DNA of 26,231 nucleotides from Blastocatellia bacterium (lineage in GTDB: Bacteria; Acidobacteriota; Blastocatellia; UBA7656), in the NCBI GenBank assembly GCA_022615215.1, contig JAKEHD010000107.1:1-26231 (forward strand). The letters run 5' to 3'. Position numbers and translations under genes: made by a program. Below the pieces are notes generated by a model that saw nothing but the letters and a program-made list of their open reading frames with translations, did no database searches and was not told the origin of the DNA. Each line of letters begins with the position of its first letter. The first letter of the stretch is position 1. Positions 7,498 through 16,074 of the stretch are shown piece by piece.

Positions 7498-7903
7498 TCA
7501 TAACCTCGTGGCTGCAACTCGCAACCACTATAAGTAGAATAATAGAACGAGTCCGGCACACTATAGAGTAGTCGGCCCCCTCTGTCAATTTGCCTGCGGG
7601 CGAACTCTCCTGGGGCTATTTGCGTTGAATCCCGGCGCGATCTCAAGCCAACAATTTTATCCCCTGGCCTCCCACGCCCGCAATAGCGATTTCCGCCCGC
7701 CTTACGGACCCGTCCCCCGATGGACGCCCCGCAATCGTTCGATATTGTAAAGCTCAAAGGTGATGAGTGACAGGAAAGGCTTGCGCATCAAGCGCGTAAT
7801 AAATCAAATACCGAGCGGAGAGATGAATCCGGGCCTGCCTCTCGGAGATTCCGGAAGGCCCGGCTTTTATTCTTATGCTCGCCCTGAGTCGAGCCGGTTT
7901 TCG
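7498..7903. other. Intergenic region between smc and the DUF5658-like gene
   Basis: Holds the smc promoter and leader. An imperfect hairpin with arms GGGCCT (about 7831) and AGGCCC (about 7857) may end transcription of the DUF5658-like gene, but no T-run supports it. No gene is seen; a 62-codon plus-strand frame at 7760-7948 has no ribosome binding site or recognisable content. Confidence 0.4.
7560..7588 (-). promoter_or_regulatory. Sigma-70-type promoter of smc
   Basis: On the minus strand TTGACA (7583-7588), a 17-base spacer and TATAGT (7560-7565). This predicts transcription from about 7553 and a leader of about 55 bases before the smc ATG. Confidence 0.7.
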
Positions 7904-8227
7904 TCACGCGGCGAAGACTATCAATACATGGTATGCGCAGACGAATGAATAAATGATTACCGTCAGGCGTATCCCCAGCCTCGCCATCCGCAGGTGGGAA
8001 AAGTTGTAGCAGATAAGTAAACAAAGAGATGTGAGCGCCATCTTCACCAGAAAGAATACCAGCGCGTTCGTCTCTATGAGCGATTCCATGAAGGGATTCC
8101 CTTCGGCCGCGACGCCCCGCCCTATGTGCTGCATCGTGGCTACTGCATCGTAGCCCGACATGACTATTGCGACAAGCACGTACATGAACATCTTGCGATC
8201 CTGAAACAACTCTCTTGCTTTAGTCAT
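7904..8227 (-). CDS. DUF5658-like small integral membrane protein
   Basis: 107 residues with three hydrophobic segments: about residues 14-29, 53-75 and 86-106. The layout, with a first helix followed by 'DAVATMQHIGRGVAAEGNPFM', then a helix containing FFLVKMALT, matches the DUF5658 pattern of small inner-membrane proteins with a G-x-x-x-E-x-NP motif after the first helix. Function of the family is unknown. The start ATG at 8225-8227 follows GAGGTGATT, and an in-frame GTG lies two codons earlier. It is a single-gene unit with its own strong promoter at 8297-8325. Confidence 0.75.
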   Translation of the reverse strand: MTKARELFQDRKMFMYVLVAIVMSGYDAVATMQHIGRGVAAEGNPFMESLIETNALVFFLVKMALTSLCLLICYNFSHLRMARLGIRLTVIIYSFVCAYHVLIVFAA

Positions 8228-8296
8228 AATCACCTCTTCTGCTCTATATCTTTAACGCACGAGTCAGGAATGGGCTCCCAAACTTCGTGTGACTGG

Positions 8297-8325
8297 ATTA
8301 TACGACAAATCGGACGAAATGCCAA
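8297..8325 (-). promoter_or_regulatory. Promoter of the DUF5658-like gene
   Basis: On the minus strand TTGGCA (8320-8325), a 17-base spacer and a perfect TATAAT (8297-8302). The leader to the ATG at 8227 would be about 62 bases. Confidence 0.7.
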
Positions 8326-8637
8326 ATAAAATTTTTCGTAAATCATTGATTTATAACCTGTTTGGGGCATAAGGGGAGCCGGAGGCCGGAGGCGGCCGGC
8401 AATTCGCCCGTTGCTCGAACCGGAAAATATTTGCTTCGGATGCGTCAGAAAAGAGGTCGAAAAAGTTTTCCAGGGCGCTCTTTCAAGCGACCGGATACGC
8501 GATAGTGAACCTACGGGGCGGCCATCGCGCGCAGGCTTCATCGCCTGCTTAGACCTGCTCTCGTTACCTGTGCTAGAATCCTCGCTGCGGGTGAGAGTCT
8601 CATATTTCAAAATCGAAGGTTCGAATCGAAAAACATA
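8326..8637. other. Upstream region of urocanate hydratase
   Basis: No gene is supported; the long minus-strand frame crossing it is antisense to hutU. It contains a GC-rich GCCGGAGGCCGGAGGCGGCC patch at about 8381-8400 and an extended -10-like TGCTAGAAT (8571-8579) that may serve hutU, with no clear -35. Confidence 0.3.
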
Positions 8638-10320
8638 ATGGGCCAATCGAGAAGAGTAAAAGCGCCGCGCGGGAGCGAAATAAGTTGTAAGGGCTGGCAT
8701 CAGGAAGCCGCGCTCAGAATGCTCATGAACAATCTCGACCCTGATGTCGCGGAAAAGCCCGACGAGTTGATCGTCTACGGCGGGACGGGACGGGCCGCGC
8801 GCGATTGGCAGGCGTTTGATACGATGGTGCGCTCGCTCAGGGAGCTTGAAAATGATGAGACGCTGCTCGTTCAATCGGGCAAGCCTGTCGGCATCTTTCG
8901 CACGCACGAGTACGCGCCGCGCGTTTTGATAGCGAACTCAAACCTCGTGGGCCACTGGTCGAACTGGGACGAGTTTCACCGCCTCGAACGCCTCGGGCTT
9001 ACCATGTACGGACAGATGACCGCCGGCTCATGGATATACATAGGCAGCCAGGGAATCGTGCAAGGGACGTTCGAGACGTTCGCCGCTGCCGCCAATAAAC
9101 ACTTCGGCGGGTCGCTCGGAGGCAAGCTCGTCGTGTCGGGCGGAATGGGCGGAATGGGCGGCGCACAACCGCTTGCTGCGACTCTCAATGGCGCTTGCTT
9201 CTTAGGCGTGGAGGTTGACCCTGCGCGAATAGAGAAGCGATTGCGGACGGGTTACTGCGACCGGCAGGCCACAGACCTCGACGAGGCGCTCCGCATGATC
9301 GAAGACGCGCGCGCAAAAGGCGAAGCCATTTCGGTCGGGCTTGTGGGCAACTGCGCGGACGTGCTGCCTGAACTCGTAAGACGTGGTATAGTCCCCGACC
9401 TGCTGACGGATCAGACGAGCGCGCACGACGCTCTTAACGGCTATGTCCCGAACGGACTCGACCTCGAAGAAGCATCCATCTTGCGCCGCGATGACCCCGA
9501 TGAGTACACGCGCCGTTCTATGGATGCTATGGCCGCGCATGTGCGCGCCATGCTCGACCTGAAACGCATGGGCGCTATCACTTTCGATTATGGCAATAAC
9601 ATCCGCGCTCAGGCGAAACGAGCCGGGGTGGAAGATGCGTTCGAGATACCGGGATTCGTGCCCGAATATATACGCCCGCTCTTTTGCCAGGGGCGAGGAC
9701 CGTTTCGATGGGTCGCGCTTTCGGGCAGCGCAGAAGACATTCGGAAGACGGACAATCTCGCCCTCGAACTCTTCCCCGACGATCAGGTTCTGTCGAGATG
9801 GTTAGAGCTTGCGCGCGACCGCGTGCAATTTCAAGGGCTGCCGTCGCGGATATGCTGGCTCGGTTATGGTGAGCGCGCGGAGTTCGGCGAGGCGATGAAC
9901 GATCTCGTTCGCACGGGCAGGCTCGAAGCCCCGATAGTGATTGGCCGCGATCATCTCGACACGGGGTCTGTGGCTTCGCCGTATCGTGAGACCGAAGGGA
10001 TGAAGGACGGCTCTGACGCGATAGCCGACTGGCCCTTGCTGAACGCGCTGCTCAACACCGCATCGGGCGCGTCCTGGGTTTCGATTCACAACGGCGGCGG
10101 GGTCGGCATAGGCTATTCGCTTCACGCGGGACAGGTGACTGTGGCGGACGGCACCTCTGACGGCGCGCGGAGATTGAACCGCGTGCTCACGAACGATCCG
10201 GGCATAGGAGTGGCCCGCCACGTCGACGCCGGATATGAAGAGGCGCGCGCAACGGCTGAAGAGAAGGGAATCAAGATACCCGACGCAGGAGAACCAGAAG
10301 AAGGCAAAAGTAAAAAGTAA
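8638..10320 (+). CDS. hutU: Urocanate hydratase
   Basis: 560 residues, the usual family length (about 555). It hydrates urocanate to 4-imidazolone-5-propionate, the second step of histidine breakdown, in the cytosol using tightly bound NAD+. The NAD-binding glycine-rich stretch GGMGGMGGAQP is at 168-178, the DYGNNIR motif at 317-323, the FCQGRGPFRW motif with the conserved Cys350 at 349-358, and the C-terminal HNGGGVGIGYSLHAG at 484-498. No other hut gene is adjacent, so the pathway is encoded elsewhere. The ATG start at 8638 gives the expected N-terminus but has only a distant purine-rich stretch upstream. The last codons and stop (EGKSKK, TAA) lie inside the palindromic repeat at 10299-10377, so the C-terminal tail is repeat-derived. 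Confidence 0.97.
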   Translation: MGQSRRVKAPRGSEISCKGWHQEAALRMLMNNLDPDVAEKPDELIVYGGTGRAARDWQAFDTMVRSLRELENDETLLVQSGKPVGIFRTHEYAPRVLIANSNLVGHWSNWDEFHRLERLGLTMYGQMTAGSWIYIGSQGIVQGTFETFAAAANKHFGGSLGGKLVVSGGMGGMGGAQPLAATLNGACFLGVEVDPARIEKRLRTGYCDRQATDLDEALRMIEDARAKGEAISVGLVGNCADVLPELVRRGIVPDLLTDQTSAHDALNGYVPNGLDLEEASILRRDDPDEYTRRSMDAMAAHVRAMLDLKRMGAITFDYGNNIRAQAKRAGVEDAFEIPGFVPEYIRPLFCQGRGPFRWVALSGSAEDIRKTDNLALELFPDDQVLSRWLELARDRVQFQGLPSRICWLGYGERAEFGEAMNDLVRTGRLEAPIVIGRDHLDTGSVASPYRETEGMKDGSDAIADWPLLNALLNTASGASWVSIHNGGGVGIGYSLHAGQVTVADGTSDGARRLNRVLTNDPGIGVARHVDAGYEEARATAEEKGIKIPDAGEPEEGKSKK

Positions 10321-10377
10321 AAAGGCAAAAAGCATTGCGGCTTCACTTTTACCTTTTACCTTTTGCCTTTTGCCTTC
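10299..10377. repeat. Long AAGGCAAAAGT/ACTTTTGCC-type imperfect palindrome at the hutU end
   Basis: The left arm (10299-10333, GGCAAAAGTAAAAAG units) and right arm (10341-10377, CTTTTACCTTTTGCC units) are roughly reverse complements and would form a stem of over 30 bases. It may act as the hutU terminator. It overlaps the hutU stop codon. A partial GCAAAAGGCAAAA unit recurs at about 2232. Confidence 0.7.
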
Positions 10378-10453
10378 GGAGGCATACGGCTGTTGCCGCA
10401 GATAATTGGAATGCGGTATCCTTACTTCAGCAGTCGAAAGCAAATGGCAGGCA

Positions 10454-11497
10454 ATGTACGATCTTATAATAGTAGGCAGCGGACCATCGGGCCTTGCGGC
10501 GGCGCTCGAAGCCATGCGGCACGGACTCGATTATCTCGTTATAGAGCGAGGTGTTATAGCCAATACGCTGTACCACTATCCGATAGCCAGACCGCTTTTT
10601 TCAACCGCCGATGAGGTCGAACTTTTGCCCGGCGGCCTGCGCGTAAACACCAAGCCCACACGCGAGGAGGTGCTTACGCATTATGCCCGAGTGATCGTCT
10701 CTGAAGGGATAAAGGTTCGCACGGGAGAAGATGTACGCCATATCGTGCGCACAGGCGAAGGATTTTCGGTCGAAACGGATGGAGGGCTATACAGCGCCCG
10801 CGCGGTCCTGGTAGCGACCGGCGGTTTCGGTCGCAAGCGGAAATTGAACGTTCCCGGAGAAAATGATCGGCGTGTGTCTTATAGTTTTTCGGAAGCGCAC
10901 CCTTACGCGATGAAGCGCGTGCTGGTCGTGGGCGGCGGAAACTCCGCCGCAGAAGCGGCGCTGTTCCTCTCTGAGGCGGGAGCCTCGGTCACGCTTTCGG
11001 TTCGACGGCCATCGCTCGACCGGGAGACAGTGGAAGGCACAGGGCCTTCTACAGCCGAATCGAGAGCCGATTCGGTCGTGCGCGCAGCCATCAAGCCCTG
11101 GGTGCGCGAGCCGCTTGAGCGCGCCATATCAGAGGGGATGATCGAACTCTTCACTTCCTCACAGGTGATCGAGATTCTTCCGCTTGAGGAAAAGAGTCTT
11201 CCTTGTTCGGCCCTGCTTCGCGTCGCACGCGACGGGAAGCAGGAAAGGCTTGAGATCGAATGCGATCATATCTTCGCATTGATAGGGGCTGATCCCGATA
11301 CGCGACTGCTCGAAGATGCAGGCGTCGAGCTTGCCGGTGACGGTCGGCCGGTTTATGATCCCAGCACTTATGAAACGAATGTAAAGGGACTCTACGTCGC
11401 GGGGCACATAACGCGAGAATTGCACATGAAGAGCGCCATGCGGGTCGCACGCCGCTGCGTAGACCATATAGCATCGCAGATTCTGACCGTAACTTGA
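10454..11497 (+). CDS. YpdA-like FAD/NAD(P)-dependent oxidoreductase lacking the active-site Cys
   Basis: 347 residues. Two Rossmann motifs are seen: GSGPSG at 8-13 for FAD, and VLVVGGGNSAAEAA near residue 160 for NAD(P)H. The family match is to YpdA (putative bacillithiol disulfide reductase), supported by the YHYP and LFSTADEVEL segment, SEAHPY before the second Rossmann fold, IKPWV, and the C-terminal TYETNVKGLYVAGHI. Known YpdA proteins carry a conserved Cys in GGGPCG; here that position is Ser12, and no CxxC pair of thioredoxin reductase type is present. It may therefore not reduce bacillithiol disulfide by the usual route. The ATG at 10454 gives the canonical N-terminus; longer readings add 16 residues of unrelated sequence. 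It follows hutU in the same direction but after a terminator-like repeat, so it is probably separately transcribed. Confidence 0.85.
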   Translation: MYDLIIVGSGPSGLAAALEAMRHGLDYLVIERGVIANTLYHYPIARPLFSTADEVELLPGGLRVNTKPTREEVLTHYARVIVSEGIKVRTGEDVRHIVRTGEGFSVETDGGLYSARAVLVATGGFGRKRKLNVPGENDRRVSYSFSEAHPYAMKRVLVVGGGNSAAEAALFLSEAGASVTLSVRRPSLDRETVEGTGPSTAESRADSVVRAAIKPWVREPLERAISEGMIELFTSSQVIEILPLEEKSLPCSALLRVARDGKQERLEIECDHIFALIGADPDTRLLEDAGVELAGDGRPVYDPSTYETNVKGLYVAGHITRELHMKSAMRVARRCVDHIASQILTVT

Positions 11498-11515
11498 ACC
11501 GCTCGGCCGGCGTGT

Positions 11516-11544
11516 TTGTGGGAGCGCGCCGCCCGGCTTATAAT
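11516..11544 (+). promoter_or_regulatory. Possible promoter of the PEGA/TPR gene
   Basis: TATAAT at 11539-11544 with a weak -35 (TTGTGG, 11516-11521) at 17 bases. The start codon would lie only about 15 bases after the transcription start. Confidence 0.4.
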
Positions 11545-11565
11545 GAGATCACATTCGGGTAACAA

Positions 11566-13458
11566 ATGTCTTCTTCAACAGAACCAAATCCCGACTCGCG
11601 CGAAAAAGCCGAACGCGCACCCGATGCAAACGCTTTAGCAGCCGGAAGTGCGCCAGGCGATCTGAAAACTGCTGCTCAACCGCCGAGCGCGACGGTTTTA
11701 CCTGCGACGCCGTCAGGCCGGAGCGCCGCGTCGGCCCCTGACATTGTGAGTGGCCCGTCGGAAACAGGGGACGAGTCTTTCATCACAGAGGAGCCGCCTT
11801 ATGCTCGCCCTGCAAATCGTCGTCCGGGCAATCGCTGGTTGCTGCTTGCGGCGGGTTCGGCGTTGCTGCTGATTTTGCTCACCATAGCGGGCGTCTATGT
11901 GATAACGAAAAGCCCTTCGACCATCAACAATCTCGTGATCCTGACTGTGCCTTCGGGCGCCGAAATAGAGCTTGGCGGCAAGAACTACGGTCAATCGCCG
12001 GTCAAAATCGAACAGATAGAGAAGGGCACTTACAGGGTGACGATCACCAAGGATGGATACGAGCCGGTGAGCGAAGAAATCGTCATATCGAAATCCGAGC
12101 CGCTTGAGTTCACCCTCAAGATATTGCCGCCTACAGACTCATGGGGACTCGCGCCGGAAGAGATAGTGAAATCCTCCCAGCAGAGAGCCGAGGATGCCTT
12201 TTCGCGTGGTCATTATGGGATACCCTTCGAAGACAGCGCGCTCTACTACGCGGAACTGATCCGGAGGATCGACCCGGCGAATCAGTTTGCAATCGATATG
12301 CGTGAGCGCGTGCGCAAAGCGATGCACTCGGCGGCGAAAGCGGCGGAATCGAAGAACCATCTGGGGCAGGCGCAGGAAATATACATACTGCTTGTCGAAT
12401 ACTATCCCGATGACGCGGAAGCGCGCGCCGCCGCGTCGAGAGTCGAAGCCCGCCTCACGTCGCGCCGGGGCGAAGTGCGCGACCTCGTGCGTAAGGCCGA
12501 AGAAGCCCTGCGAGCAGACAACCTGATCCGCCCCGATGGTGCCAGCGCTTATTACTATTCGAAGGAAGTGCTGGCCATAGACCGCCAGAACGCGCCGGCG
12601 CGCGCAGTCCACAATGAAGTCAGAGCCAAGCTGGTCGGTGCAATCGATCAAACCATTGCGCGCGGCGACATCAAGGGCGCAATCAGACAACTGGAAGATA
12701 TCACTCGATACTTCCCCGAAGACAAACAACTACGTACACGACTGCGTGAGCTAAGGGATCGCCACTCGGCTGAAATTGCGAAAGCCAGTGACCCGGAGAC
12801 CCGCCGCATAGAGGGCCTCGATAAGTATCGCAACGAGGAGTTCAGAGCGGCCATACCCGATCTTGAGTTCGCCATCAACAATAACAGAGGCACAGCCGAC
12901 GTCATATTCGCCCTCGCTCGTTCACTTATGCTGACCGGCCAACTCGACCGAGCGGCATATTACTTCCGCAAAATGCCGGCGATAGATGACGATTCGTATC
13001 GCTCCTCGATAGCCGCGCTCGGAGACATAGCCTTTGCGCGAGGGGATAAGGCGACCGCGCTCGATCAATACAAAAAGGCGCGGGCGCTCGGGGGCAGCCA
13101 GTTGTATATGATCGCCACCCTTGATGACAAGATAGAGGACATCGAAAAGCAACAGCGCCAGAAGGCTGCCGAACCTGTTCCCGTAACGATTCAGGTCAAG
13201 CACAGCCATGGAGGAATATTCGGCGGTTCCTGCCAGGGCAGGTTGAGCGTAAGCGCGACGGGCGTGCGCTATGATGGAAGCGAAGATGACGATTTTTCGG
13301 CCAATCTTGTGGGTGTCAGCGTGCGAATAACCAAAGATGAAATGATCCTGCAATTTCAGAATAAGTCTCACAAATTCAAGGTGGCCCGATCCGAAGCGGA
13401 GCGGTTTCGCGAAGCCCTGGTCAAATATCAGACATACTCCTCTACAGGCAATCAATAA
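11566..13458 (+). CDS. PEGA-domain and TPR membrane protein
   Basis: 630 residues. The N-terminus (1-88) is a Pro/Ala/Ser-rich cytosolic tail. One membrane helix follows at about 91-114 (WLLLAAGSALLLILLTIAGV). A PEGA domain at about 122-185 carries the typical VPSGAEIELGGKNYGQSPV and GTYRVTITKDGYEP. The middle (about 205-540) is helical tetratricopeptide-like repeats, including AFSRGHYGIPFEDSALYYAE and ADVIFALARSLMLTGQLDRA. The C-terminus (about 548-625) is a separate small domain beginning VKHSHGGIFGGSCQGRLSVS and ending VARSEAERFREALVKY, which looks like a PH/GRAM-type strand-rich fold but is not assigned. The topology places the PEGA and TPR parts outside the cytoplasm, suggesting a scaffold for envelope complexes or polysaccharide. 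It is probably monocistronic. Confidence 0.85.
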   Translation: MSSSTEPNPDSREKAERAPDANALAAGSAPGDLKTAAQPPSATVLPATPSGRSAASAPDIVSGPSETGDESFITEEPPYARPANRRPGNRWLLLAAGSALLLILLTIAGVYVITKSPSTINNLVILTVPSGAEIELGGKNYGQSPVKIEQIEKGTYRVTITKDGYEPVSEEIVISKSEPLEFTLKILPPTDSWGLAPEEIVKSSQQRAEDAFSRGHYGIPFEDSALYYAELIRRIDPANQFAIDMRERVRKAMHSAAKAAESKNHLGQAQEIYILLVEYYPDDAEARAAASRVEARLTSRRGEVRDLVRKAEEALRADNLIRPDGASAYYYSKEVLAIDRQNAPARAVHNEVRAKLVGAIDQTIARGDIKGAIRQLEDITRYFPEDKQLRTRLRELRDRHSAEIAKASDPETRRIEGLDKYRNEEFRAAIPDLEFAINNNRGTADVIFALARSLMLTGQLDRAAYYFRKMPAIDDDSYRSSIAALGDIAFARGDKATALDQYKKARALGGSQLYMIATLDDKIEDIEKQQRQKAAEPVPVTIQVKHSHGGIFGGSCQGRLSVSATGVRYDGSEDDDFSANLVGVSVRITKDEMILQFQNKSHKFKVARSEAERFREALVKYQTYSSTGNQ

Positions 13459-13828
13459 TCAGCCGTCAGCCTTCAGCTATCAGCCTTCAGCCCGAAATCT
13501 GATAGCTTGCGGCTGTGAAGCTCTCGCAGGGACAAGTGTCGCCGTGTCATCCAACCTGTGTCTTCGGTCTGAAAGCTGACGGCTGATGGCTGAAGACTGA
13601 TAGCTGAATTGCGCATAAAGATTTCTTTCTTCGGCTACCTGTGCGGGGAATTGACTCTGCGAATTTATGATGTATAGTAGTGTCTGTCGCCGCCTGGAAT
13701 TCCTCACTACGGGTGACGAACGAATAGAATCGAACGCGAGTGCTCAAGCTTCTATATATTTTCAGCCTTCAGCTATCGGTTTTCAGATGGAAGACTGATA
13801 GCTGACGGCTGACGGCTGAGGGCCGATA
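13459..13828. repeat. Repeat-filled spacer with GCTGACGGCTGA palindromes
   Basis: Three blocks (about 13459-13500, 13570-13607 and 13757-13823) are built from CAGCCTTCAGCTATCAG units and their reverse complement CTGATAGCTGACGGCTGA. They can pair as long imperfect hairpins within or between blocks. One AAAGA-TCTTT repeat copy (13614-13631) sits between the second and third blocks. No gene is supported. The spacer lies between two converging genes and could terminate both. Confidence 0.75.
13614..13631. repeat. AAAGA-TCTTT repeat, inverted copy
   Basis: CATAAAGATTTCTTTCTT, the exact reverse complement of the copy at 2195-2212, here in noncoding DNA. Confidence 0.7.
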
Positions 13829-15136
13829 TCAATTGGCGCTGCCCGCTTGCGCTTCTGTGGCGCATTCATCTATGAGGCGCGACATCTCGGCCATTACTTC
13901 TGCTGGAAAACATACGCGGTCTATCTGGTAGCCGCGCATCCCTCGCACCACCTCCGATACCTCGCTGATTTCGCGCACCTCGCGCTTAGGCCCTCCCGTC
14001 TCTATATAAATCAGGCTTTTCGGGTCAACGCCCACAGGCGAGTAATAGCCGTAATAAGGTATGTCGGATGCGCTGTCCATTATAAGGTAATATTCCGGGT
14101 CGAGACCTGCTCTCGTCACTATCTCCCGCGCCTCAGTCCAGAAACGCTTCGCCCCATCGCCCGAAAGCGTCAGGTCCAGAGCCTTGAACAGCTTTCTGTC
14201 TATGAACCGCTTCGCAAGGTCTACGAGTAGAGGGTCGCGCTCGCGCGTCCACTGTTTCAGGTGAAAGGTCACGTCCGCATCGTCGAGTTGCAGGTATTCG
14301 CCTGTGGTCACCTCTTCGCCCACGAGCATCTTCTCGAATACCTGTCCGCGCATGCGAAAGCCCAATCGGTCTTGCTGAATCAACTCGCGCGCGCGCTTGA
14401 GCGTTGAAACCAGCACCGCCTCCGCAGACCTCAGAGTGCGATGGAAATAGACCTGGCGGAACATGTAGTAGCGCGCTTGAAGGTATTCTTCTACGGCGTA
14501 AAGCCCCTTCCACTCGACATAAACGCGGTCTCCTTCGATGTTGAGCGCGTGCAGCACCCATTCCATGTCGTATATGCCGTATTTCGCGCCCGTCATCAGG
14601 CTGTCGCGCAGAAGATAATCCATGCGGTCACAGTCGAGTTGCGAAGATACGAGTTGCGATATGAACCCCGGCGTGTAGTCGTGGCTGTAGAGCGCGGCAA
14701 GCTTTTCGGGCAGCGACGAATCGAACCGGCAGAGCACCTGGTGTACCTCTGTGCCGGGGTCGAGCACTATGCGCCGACTCCAGTCTTCGTGATGGAAGCG
14801 AAAGACCTTTTCTATGACGTGCGAGAACGGCCCGTGTCCGAGGTCATGAAGCAGAGCGCCCGCGCGACCCACCACGCGCGCTTCTTCGCTTATGGGGTGA
14901 TGCGCGCCCAGCAAATCGAGCGCCCTCGTCATAAGGTGCATGACGCCCAGTGAATGAGTGAAGCGGCTGTGCTCGGCGCCCTGGTATGTGAACATCGCAA
15001 GGCCCAACTGCTTTATGCGGCGCAGGCGCTGGAACTCGGCCGAGTCGATGAGGTCGACTATGAGGCGGTCCTCCGGGAGCGATTCGTCGAGCGAGATTAT
15101 GTTATGTAGCGGATCGCGATAATTTCGTTGAGCCAA
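13829..15136 (-). CDS. HD-superfamily phosphohydrolase (dGTPase-like, COG1078 type)
   Basis: 435 residues. The N-terminus is RNYRDPLHNIISLD, then QRLRRIKQLG and HSRFTHSLGVMHL with a metal-binding His at 61. The diagnostic HD pair is in ALLHDLGHGPFSH (His97, Asp98), and a later metal Asp lies in SQLDCDRMDYLLRD. These are the hallmarks of dGTPase-like HD hydrolases, which act on nucleotides or phosphate esters with divalent metal in the cytosol; the exact substrate cannot be told. The start is a TTG at 15134-15136 with GAGG seven bases upstream; no ATG gives a better N-terminus. It is flanked on both sides by repeat-rich spacers and reads in the same direction as the LytTR pair upstream. Confidence 0.9.
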   Translation of the reverse strand: MAQRNYRDPLHNIISLDESLPEDRLIVDLIDSAEFQRLRRIKQLGLAMFTYQGAEHSRFTHSLGVMHLMTRALDLLGAHHPISEEARVVGRAGALLHDLGHGPFSHVIEKVFRFHHEDWSRRIVLDPGTEVHQVLCRFDSSLPEKLAALYSHDYTPGFISQLVSSQLDCDRMDYLLRDSLMTGAKYGIYDMEWVLHALNIEGDRVYVEWKGLYAVEEYLQARYYMFRQVYFHRTLRSAEAVLVSTLKRARELIQQDRLGFRMRGQVFEKMLVGEEVTTGEYLQLDDADVTFHLKQWTRERDPLLVDLAKRFIDRKLFKALDLTLSGDGAKRFWTEAREIVTRAGLDPEYYLIMDSASDIPYYGYYSPVGVDPKSLIYIETGGPKREVREISEVSEVVRGMRGYQIDRVCFPAEVMAEMSRLIDECATEAQAGSAN

Positions 15137-15172
15137 CTTTGAACCTCGTGCCTAAGAAATGAGGAAGAGTCA

Positions 15173-15283
15173 TTGGTCAGTGGCCAGTGGTCCGTTGCAT
15201 CTTTAGCGGCAGCCCCGCGCTACCGCAACAACGAACGACGGACGGAAGCGTACTCGCTGCCGGACCACGGACAAAATCTGCAT
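15173..15283. repeat. GTGGTCCG/CGGACCAC palindromic repeat spacer
   Basis: Perfect eight-base arms at 15187-15194 and 15261-15268 lie within wider GGTCAGTGGCCAGTGG and ACGACGGACGG similarity. This is another repeat class filling the gap between the response regulator and the HD gene; it may terminate the kinase/regulator transcript. Confidence 0.55.
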
Positions 15284-15294
15284 TCATCGTTTCC

Positions 15295-16074
15295 TCAGAG
15301 TGAGCTTCCCAAAAGATCGCCGAGCTTTTTGCGACAGCCCCGGCTCAACACCAACTGTGTGCCGTCGTTGAGAATGACTCGGTATTCGCCGTGAAACCAG
15401 GGCTGCAATTCTCGAATACGGTCTATGTGTACGATGGTCGAGCGGTGTATGCGCAGAAATTTTTTGGAGTCGAGTTGAGCCTCCATCGCGCTTATCGCCT
15501 CTCTCAGCAGATAGGATTTGCTGCCCACATGCAGGCGCACATATTTGCCTTCGGCCTCTATCCAATCTATATCTTCCGCCTTGAGAAAGAAGACCCGCCC
15601 GCCCGCCTTTATCACCACCCGCTCCTCGTGGCTCGATTTTGCCCGCAGTTCTTCGAGCAGAGCGATGGTCCGCCGTCCGAGGTCGCTGCCACGCTCTTTC
15701 CTTATCTGAGCTTTCGCCCTCTGCAATGCCTTATCGAAGCGTCGGCGGTCGAAGGGCTTCAGGAGATAATCGAGAGCGTAGACATCGAACGCCCGCAGCG
15801 CGTACTGGTCGTGGGCTGTCACGAATACGACGAAGGGCACCTGTTCGGGCGGGAGGGATTCCAGGATTGCAAATCCGTCCATCTCAGGCATCTGCACATC
15901 CAGAAATACCAGGTCGGGCGACTGCTCGCTTATGGCCTTTACGGCTTCGCGCCCGTTGCCGCAATCCCCTATCACCTCTATTTCAGGGTCGTTGCTCAAA
16001 AGTTTCCGTATACGCCGCCGCGCCAGCGGTTCGTCGTCCACGATCAAGACTCGCGTTAGTAAGGAATCGCTCAT
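15295..16074 (-). CDS. LytTR-family response regulator
   Basis: 259 residues. The receiver domain at 8-125 has the acidic pair DD (13-14), phospho-acceptor Asp59 in VFLDVQMPEMDG, Thr86 in FVTAHD and Lys106 in LLKPFD. The LytTR DNA-binding domain occupies about 153-255, with FFLKAEDIDWIEAEGKYVRL and FLRIHRSTIVHIDRIREL. It would be phosphorylated by the kinase encoded just upstream and bind direct-repeat operators. Its ATG (16072-16074) overlaps the kinase stop as ATGA, so the two are translationally coupled. The target genes are not evident; the divergent protease at 17930 is the nearest candidate. Confidence 0.95.
   Translation of the reverse strand: MSDSLLTRVLIVDDEPLARRRIRKLLSNDPEIEVIGDCGNGREAVKAISEQSPDLVFLDVQMPEMDGFAILESLPPEQVPFVVFVTAHDQYALRAFDVYALDYLLKPFDRRRFDKALQRAKAQIRKERGSDLGRRTIALLEELRAKSSHEERVVIKAGGRVFFLKAEDIDWIEAEGKYVRLHVGSKSYLLREAISAMEAQLDSKKFLRIHRSTIVHIDRIRELQPWFHGEYRVILNDGTQLVLSRGCRKKLGDLLGSSL

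Noticed and set aside
7760..7948. A 62-codon plus-strand frame between smc and the DUF5658-like gene
   Set aside because: No ribosome site, no family resemblance, and it overlaps the 3' end of a better gene on the other strand.
8230..8907. A 225-codon minus-strand frame upstream of hutU
   Set aside because: It overlaps the well-supported 5' end of hutU and the promoter of the DUF5658-like gene; the sequence is low in recognisable structure.
13459..13828. CRISPR-like array
   Set aside because: The repeats are imperfect palindromes in both orientations without regular unique spacers, and no cas gene is present.
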